Shown piece after piece: positions 58,501 through 64,000 of a DNA stretch of 64,000 nucleotides. Position 1 is the stretch's first letter. Every line of letters begins with the position of its first letter. Source of the DNA: Opisthocomus hoazin (lineage: Eukaryota > Chordata > Aves > Opisthocomiformes > Opisthocomidae). The translations under genes and the position numbers were made by a program. The notes beneath the pieces were generated by a model. It was not told the origin of the DNA. It saw only the letters and a program-made list of their open reading frames with translations, and searched no databases. Location: the NCBI RefSeq assembly GCF_030867145.1, contig NC_134418.1, positions 58,565,682 through 58,629,681 on the forward strand, written 5' to 3'.

Positions 58501-61500
58501 AGGCAGGCCTCGCTTGAAGGTACAGCGAGGGGGGTTAGGGAGTACGGGTTTAATAACGCATTGCTTGTGATTTATAGGCTATATATATGGCCCGTCGTCA
58601 CCCTGCCACGTTAAAGTTGCATTTCGTGTCAACAGTCGTAAGAAGACTGAAGTAAAAGGCTGAAAATTTTTCTTAATATGAATGAAGTTTTTCATGTGGT
58701 ATCACATGTCTTCTGAGGTGGGGTAACGTGAGTGCCGAGAGGTTTAATGTTACGGGGAGAGGCCCATCGGCCGCATGTGTGGCAGTAGTTTGTGCAGAAC
58801 AAGCTTTATCTCTGAGCACGGTATTTATTTCACTGTATGTCAATGAGACTGGTCATTTTGTCATAGAAAATTGCCCCTGTGTAGCCAGATGGAAAAATGG
58901 GAAGTATGCAGCCATTCCGGCTCATTTTAGACAATCCAACCGAGACCTGAAAACTCTTGCATTTATCCCTTGGTCATGAGTCCAGCACCACTTGGTTCAA
59001 GATGCTGTGCTGCTGTGACTGAATCCATCGAGTGCTAATAGCATATAGCACAGGGCACGAGCATCTTCAGGAAAGCTGAAGCAGCACAGTCCTTCTAGAA
59101 GACAGATCTCCTTCCTTACGTGATCTTGACCAGAGCACAGTTCTCTCTCCTCCCTTGATGTACGGAAACCACACTGTATCTGCCCATATCAACTGTGCAT
59201 TTTCCTGCCAGCCCAGAATTGGTAATTAAGAAGGTTTGTGGTAAGTTAACAGGGTTGAGCAAAGCCATGAAAGAGTAATTATAGGTATTTATTGAGTTAG
59301 ATGAGCCTGCTGGTCTGTTTTCGGCTGAATCTACTCAGCAGTCATCTTTGCCTTGTACTGACTAGGATATACAAGGCTAGTGCTAGTTCTCTTTCATTAG
59401 TTTGCTTTAATGATTGATTCAGGACAATCTTAACCAAAAGCTAAGATCACCATAAAGAACTAAGGCAAAAAAACCAACCAAAGAAAAAAAGCTGGGTTTA
59501 AGACAAATCCAGCTTGTTTATGCTTCTGGCCTGAGTATCACTTTTCTACCTGTGACCCTACATTAACATTTCCTGATGAATCACCTTTAGCTAGTGAAAA
59601 TATTGCTGTGATCTCAGAGTATCTTAGTTCCCTACCTCACCTAAGCTTATCCTGGTAATGACTATGTCTGATGTCCTAAGATGATTCCTTCTTGTGTAGG
59701 CAAATGCTTGCTATTAGACAAGATAATGAAAGAGCAAAATGCTTGATTATTCCGTAAAGATCACACATCAGATGTCATGATGTAACCTTGTTTGTGAAAC
59801 TTTCAGAGGGAATAATACATAAGGCTGAAGATACGTAAGGTAAATCCTCCAGTTCTGAATCAAAGGACTTCACACTGAAGTTAGGAGTCTCTGACTTTCC
59901 CTCCTCCTCCTTTTCTTTTGCTCTTCCAGCTTTCTCCAGATGCTAGCTGTGATACTGGGAGCACAGCTGACATTTCACTGAAGCTCCGGAGCCCCACAGT
60001 GCTGCCTTTGATCAGCGCTCCACTCGGCACACTGCTAGACAATCTGCACATGTTGCAGAGAGGAGCCATTCTCACTGCACCTCTCGTGTCTGCATAGGCA
60101 TCAGTTGACATGAGTGATGAACGGTTTTGGTATATGAAAGGCTGAAGTCATAGATGATGGAAAAGCTATAAAGAAAATGAAGCCTGAATGAGATTCTTAA
60201 CAGCAGAGGAGGCAAAATATGGTCATTAGAAATCCAGTATGAACTGGGGCACAGGAGATGCGTGGTCACTCTCCAAGTTGGCTGCAGACTTCTTGTTTGA
60301 CCTAAGGGGGAAAATGTAAGCTGCAGGCTTGCTCCATCTTTGCAGAAGAGGACAGGGTTTTATGCAGTAGTCCATCTTGAGGGATCACGTTATGGGGTCA
60401 TAACTTAAGATCAGTAAACTTCAGGAGGTTTACCAGACAGGTGTGACATCTTCCTTCTGTTACACACGTTTAACATGCTACGTGGACATTCTTATTCCAC
60501 AGGCAGATTGCTTCTTCAGGATTGTATCAGCATCTTTTTCAACCCTACCTCAAATCTCAATACTGTTGGGTATTTGGAAAATTTTCTAGCTTTTTTGGGG
60601 AGAGTATTATGCAACAATTCATTCCTGCATATTTAGCTTGAGTGAACTGTTAAAAAGTAGAGATCTCCTCTGCTTACTTGTTTCATGCTGAATTTGGCCA
60701 CTGAAACTCTGGTATTGGGTCGGCTAGATAGGAGTTGCTGTAATAATAACAGCACAAAAAGCCCAAGCATAAATATGTAGGGCACCAATACTGAAATATG
60801 ATTATTGCTTTCAGCAGTAGGTATCCTCTATCACTGGGATCTTTCCTCTAGCAACAACATTACAGATAAGATGGAGCATGGAGTCCACATGAAGAGATCT
60901 ACATAGTTAGTGCTAGCTCAGGTCTTTTACTTGGAATTACCAAAACACAGACCAAAAGAGAACCAGCCCAATTAACTTACTACTATATGTGCTTTGATGA
61001 GAATGGCAGAAAAGTTTGTGGTGCAGATGCAGATTGTATTTGGCAGAATTTATTCTGCCAAGCATAATGTCACTACAACATAGCTGCATTGGTCCAGCTC
61101 GCAGTAGAAATAAGAGTTGCCTTCAGCATCCACAAGATGGTCGGTCCTGGTCCAACAGACTGAGCATAGGTGCAGAGAAGCTGGTTGTGTTCCTCCTCTT
61201 GTTACCTTTCAAAAATTGCTTAATTTCCCTGTGCCTTTAATTCAGCTGTAAAATGAGGTAATACTTACTGGTCTGTATAGAATACTAAGATTTGCAAAGG
61301 AAAAGAACCTTTATAATTTTTTTTTTTATTTTATTTTACAAAGTACACACCAGTAAGGATAAAAGATGAAAGGTTCTGAGGTAGCAAAGACGCTGTCCTT
61401 CCATCTCTAAAACAAGCCTAAGTAGCACAGTAATTTGCACAGCACCGTTTCATGGTAACGAGCTTTTCTATCAACAGGATGTCTTATGCTGTTAAAACCA

Positions 61501-64000
61501 TTTGCTTGGAATTGGCATTGCCATTTTCCATACTGAGCACCTGGAATAATCTCTGCAGCAGGTGAAAGTACTGTTGTCAACTAAAAGCTATCCTGTCACC
61601 AAAGGGCTGGCTTCTGTGATCAGCAAACACAAGCCTCTGTCTAGGAGGAAGCTAGATCTCTCCCTTTGTGTTTGAATCATTTCACAGTGGGGTTTGATTA
61701 GCTCCTGCTTTTGCTGTATGCAAACATCTCTCTCTCTTCCACTTCCCCAAAAGCAAGCAACATCATTACAGCCCAGAAGGGCTGTAGGAACTGTGATTCA
61801 TTTCATGTGATGTTACGCAGCACTGTCAACACCCGACTATTAAATAACTGAATCTCAAAAAATAAGGAGACTGGCTTAAAAACGTAAACCGTAAGACCAC
61901 ATATGTAAGGTTACCTTCCTCTATTTTATGCTTACGAACATTGCAAGCAGGTTGCAATTGCATGCAGGTTAGGTTTTCATTTCTTATGTTTACATCCAGA
62001 GGCTTAATTGTCCTTAGAGAAAAGCTGAGATTGTTGTGCTTCCACTTGACTCTGAGAACTGGCACCTTAAGTGGCTTCTGCTGGTGTTTATTGAAAATAT
62101 CTACTATTCTGTGGTGGGCAAAATGTTCGAGAGAAAAATGCATTAAGGAAACAAATCACATTTATAATAGAATCCGTAAGGTAATATTGTGATAGCATAA
62201 TTTTCATATTATGAAATTACTACTACATTAGCATGATACTACTTTCTAATCTAACTAATGTCCAAGAATTTTACAATGCAACTTTTAAGTTTTGAAAGCA
62301 GGTGCTATTGTAATTGTGTAAGTAACTGTAGTGCCTTACTAATAGCATGAATTACTGTTGAATTTTTAAATTCCCTGTGGCTTAGAATGCTATTTATTGT
62401 TGCAGATTCTAGCAAATTAATTTGTGAAAAGAATGAAAACAGGAATGTAAAGAAAAATGGCGAGATTTCTAAGAATTGGATCAAGTTCCAATGTGGCAAC
62501 TTTGTGCATGGGAGGACAGTAGACACTGGTTTTATTTATTCAAGAAAAATACCATGCTCTGATCTCTCAGCCACAGGTTTAACGTTTTAATTTCTTCTGA
62601 CTACTGCTGCTAGGGAGTGTGAAATGTTAGCCATGAGTTGGGTATGAAAAAAAAAAGGTGAAGAAAACCTCAACTCAAGAAAGAATAGGTGTATTCAGTG
62701 CTAACTTCCTAGTTATCCCCAGATAAAGTTCAGATACTTTCTCCTTACATTGTATGTTTTTTCCAAGCTGGAACTGTCTTTTAATCTAGTGTTTAGCACT
62801 GGTCCACAGTAGTGGTTTCTATAGCTACTATAATACTTGCAGAAATAGCACAAAAAGACACTATGACTATCCACTTGGTTACAGTAAGTCACTGATTTCA
62901 ACTGCCCTTATTTAAAGTATAGAAAGTAACAAGTTTCATGACATGAAACTATTGTAAGTAACCTCTGTCAAGTAACAGTAATGATGCACAAGAAAGTACA
63001 CAGTAAATGTAATATTGCAATGATTTTTAAATTACCCATTACATGAATCATCCAGCCCTTCCATCCACATTAGGTAGCTGATCCGGTACGTACTGCTCAT
63101 GAGGATCCAGACTGATCTGATCGCTGGTCGCATACAGACTTGCACAGATTTGGAACTTTATTGGCTTCCAACGAGTTGCTAATTCACAACAGTTTTACTT
63201 AAATCAGCACAAGTATCCTTAGGATTCACTAATATGTTCATAAAAGACCAGATATGTTGCTGATTTGTGGCAGGTTCTGCCTGGTTTGTTGCAATAAACC
63301 AGGCTGCAAAATCCCGAGATTGTCCCGTGGGAGGAAGCGGCAGTGATGGAAAACAGATACATCCTCCCGTACGCTAAAGGACCGACACTAGACAAAGCCG
63401 ACATGCTCTCAGAAGTACACACTGCTAAATGAACAGATGTGAAGTAAAACCACTATCAAAATACTACAAGCCTCTCTCTTATGATGGGAATTCCATGGGA
63501 AAGAAGCTATATATGTGTCAATATATATTCACAGCAGGGGACCACTCACCATTCCTTTTTAAACTGCGTTGACCTTTGATATCAGTGAAGACTGTAGATC
63601 CTTGACCAGGCAACTCAGGGTGTATTAGTTCCCTTAGTACTCTACTCCTTGGTGTAATAGCTGTCACTGAAAGATATTTCCTTCATTTTGGAAGGCAAAG
63701 GTGAGAATGCCATAAGACTAATTCCTGTGACGCAATGTGCATTCCTTGGCAGTGGCTAATTATAGCACAGAAAAACTACTAGCTTCCCATGCTGAGGACA
63801 GAGTACACGATCTCTGCAATGACTGCACTCTGCTCTTAAGTTCTTCCGGTGTCACGATGTCCCCTGACATTGCAGTGAAACAGCATTTTATCATTTCTTC
63901 TCAGGCTGCTGTGTAACAACAGCGCTGTGGAGATTTCTGAGCCTGTCTCCCCTTTTCAAGGTTATGGAGGTCTGGCATTGACAGTAACCCATACCCCTTC
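58501..64000 (+). other. No recognised coding sequence; perhaps UBE2D3 intron 1
   Basis: About 5.5 kb of AT-rich sequence with no exon, RNA gene or transposon that I can identify. I searched for ubiquitin-conjugating-enzyme motifs (HPNI, LDIL, the catalytic Cys context) and found none. Short open frames on both strands look like chance. Confidence 0.5.

Noticed and set aside
57841-58501. Long Arg/Pro/Ala-rich open frames on both strands over the CISD2 CpG island
   Set aside because: GC-rich sequence has few stop codons. Only the minus-strand frame from 58181 to 58079 has homology.

Overview
The window is vertebrate nuclear DNA, almost certainly from a bird. Four genes with introns bounded by GT and AG can be assembled exon by exon: CENPE (3' end only), BDH2, SLC9B2 and CISD2. 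Their order matches one side of human 4q24 (CENPE-BDH2-SLC9B2-[SLC9B1]-CISD2-UBE2D3). Introns are compact, CR1-type LINE fragments are present, and there are three solo LTRs of an avian ERVL-like type. I infer a bird other than chicken; the species cannot be read from the sequence.

Layout. 1-7300 (+): the last eight exons of CENPE, encoding the coiled-coil tail, an S/T-P-rich stretch and a C-terminal CaaX box, followed by its 3' UTR. 7300-11040: intergenic, with a possible BDH2 promoter near 10.4 kb. 11043-20705 (+): complete BDH2, nine coding exons, 245 aa. 21428-22003: a solo LTR in the same orientation as BDH2. 24340-24870: CpG island and probable untranslated first exon of SLC9B2. 27079-27519: a GC-rich solo LTR in antisense, just upstream of the first coding exon of SLC9B2. 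27814-43135 (+): complete SLC9B2 (NHA2), eleven coding exons, 545 aa. 43136-49400: intergenic and 3' UTR between two convergent genes. 49664-58181 (-): complete CISD2, three coding exons, 134 aa, with a third solo LTR in intron 1. 57830-58500: CpG island that looks like a bidirectional promoter. In human the partner is UBE2D3, so 58.5-64 kb is probably UBE2D3 intron 1, but no UBE2D3 coding exon is visible.

The genes do not form a pathway. CENP-E is a mitotic kinesin, BDH2 a cytosolic SDR dehydrogenase, NHA2 a Na+/H+ exchanger and CISD2 a 2Fe-2S protein of the ER and outer mitochondrial membrane. They are neighbours through conserved synteny. I found no novel gene system. The points most worth a second look are a one-residue deletion next to the CISD2 cluster-binding motif, an LTR holding the first canonical poly(A) signal downstream of BDH2, a 20-bp triplication inside an LTR near the SLC9B2 start exon, and the presence of a single SLC9B gene where mammals have two.
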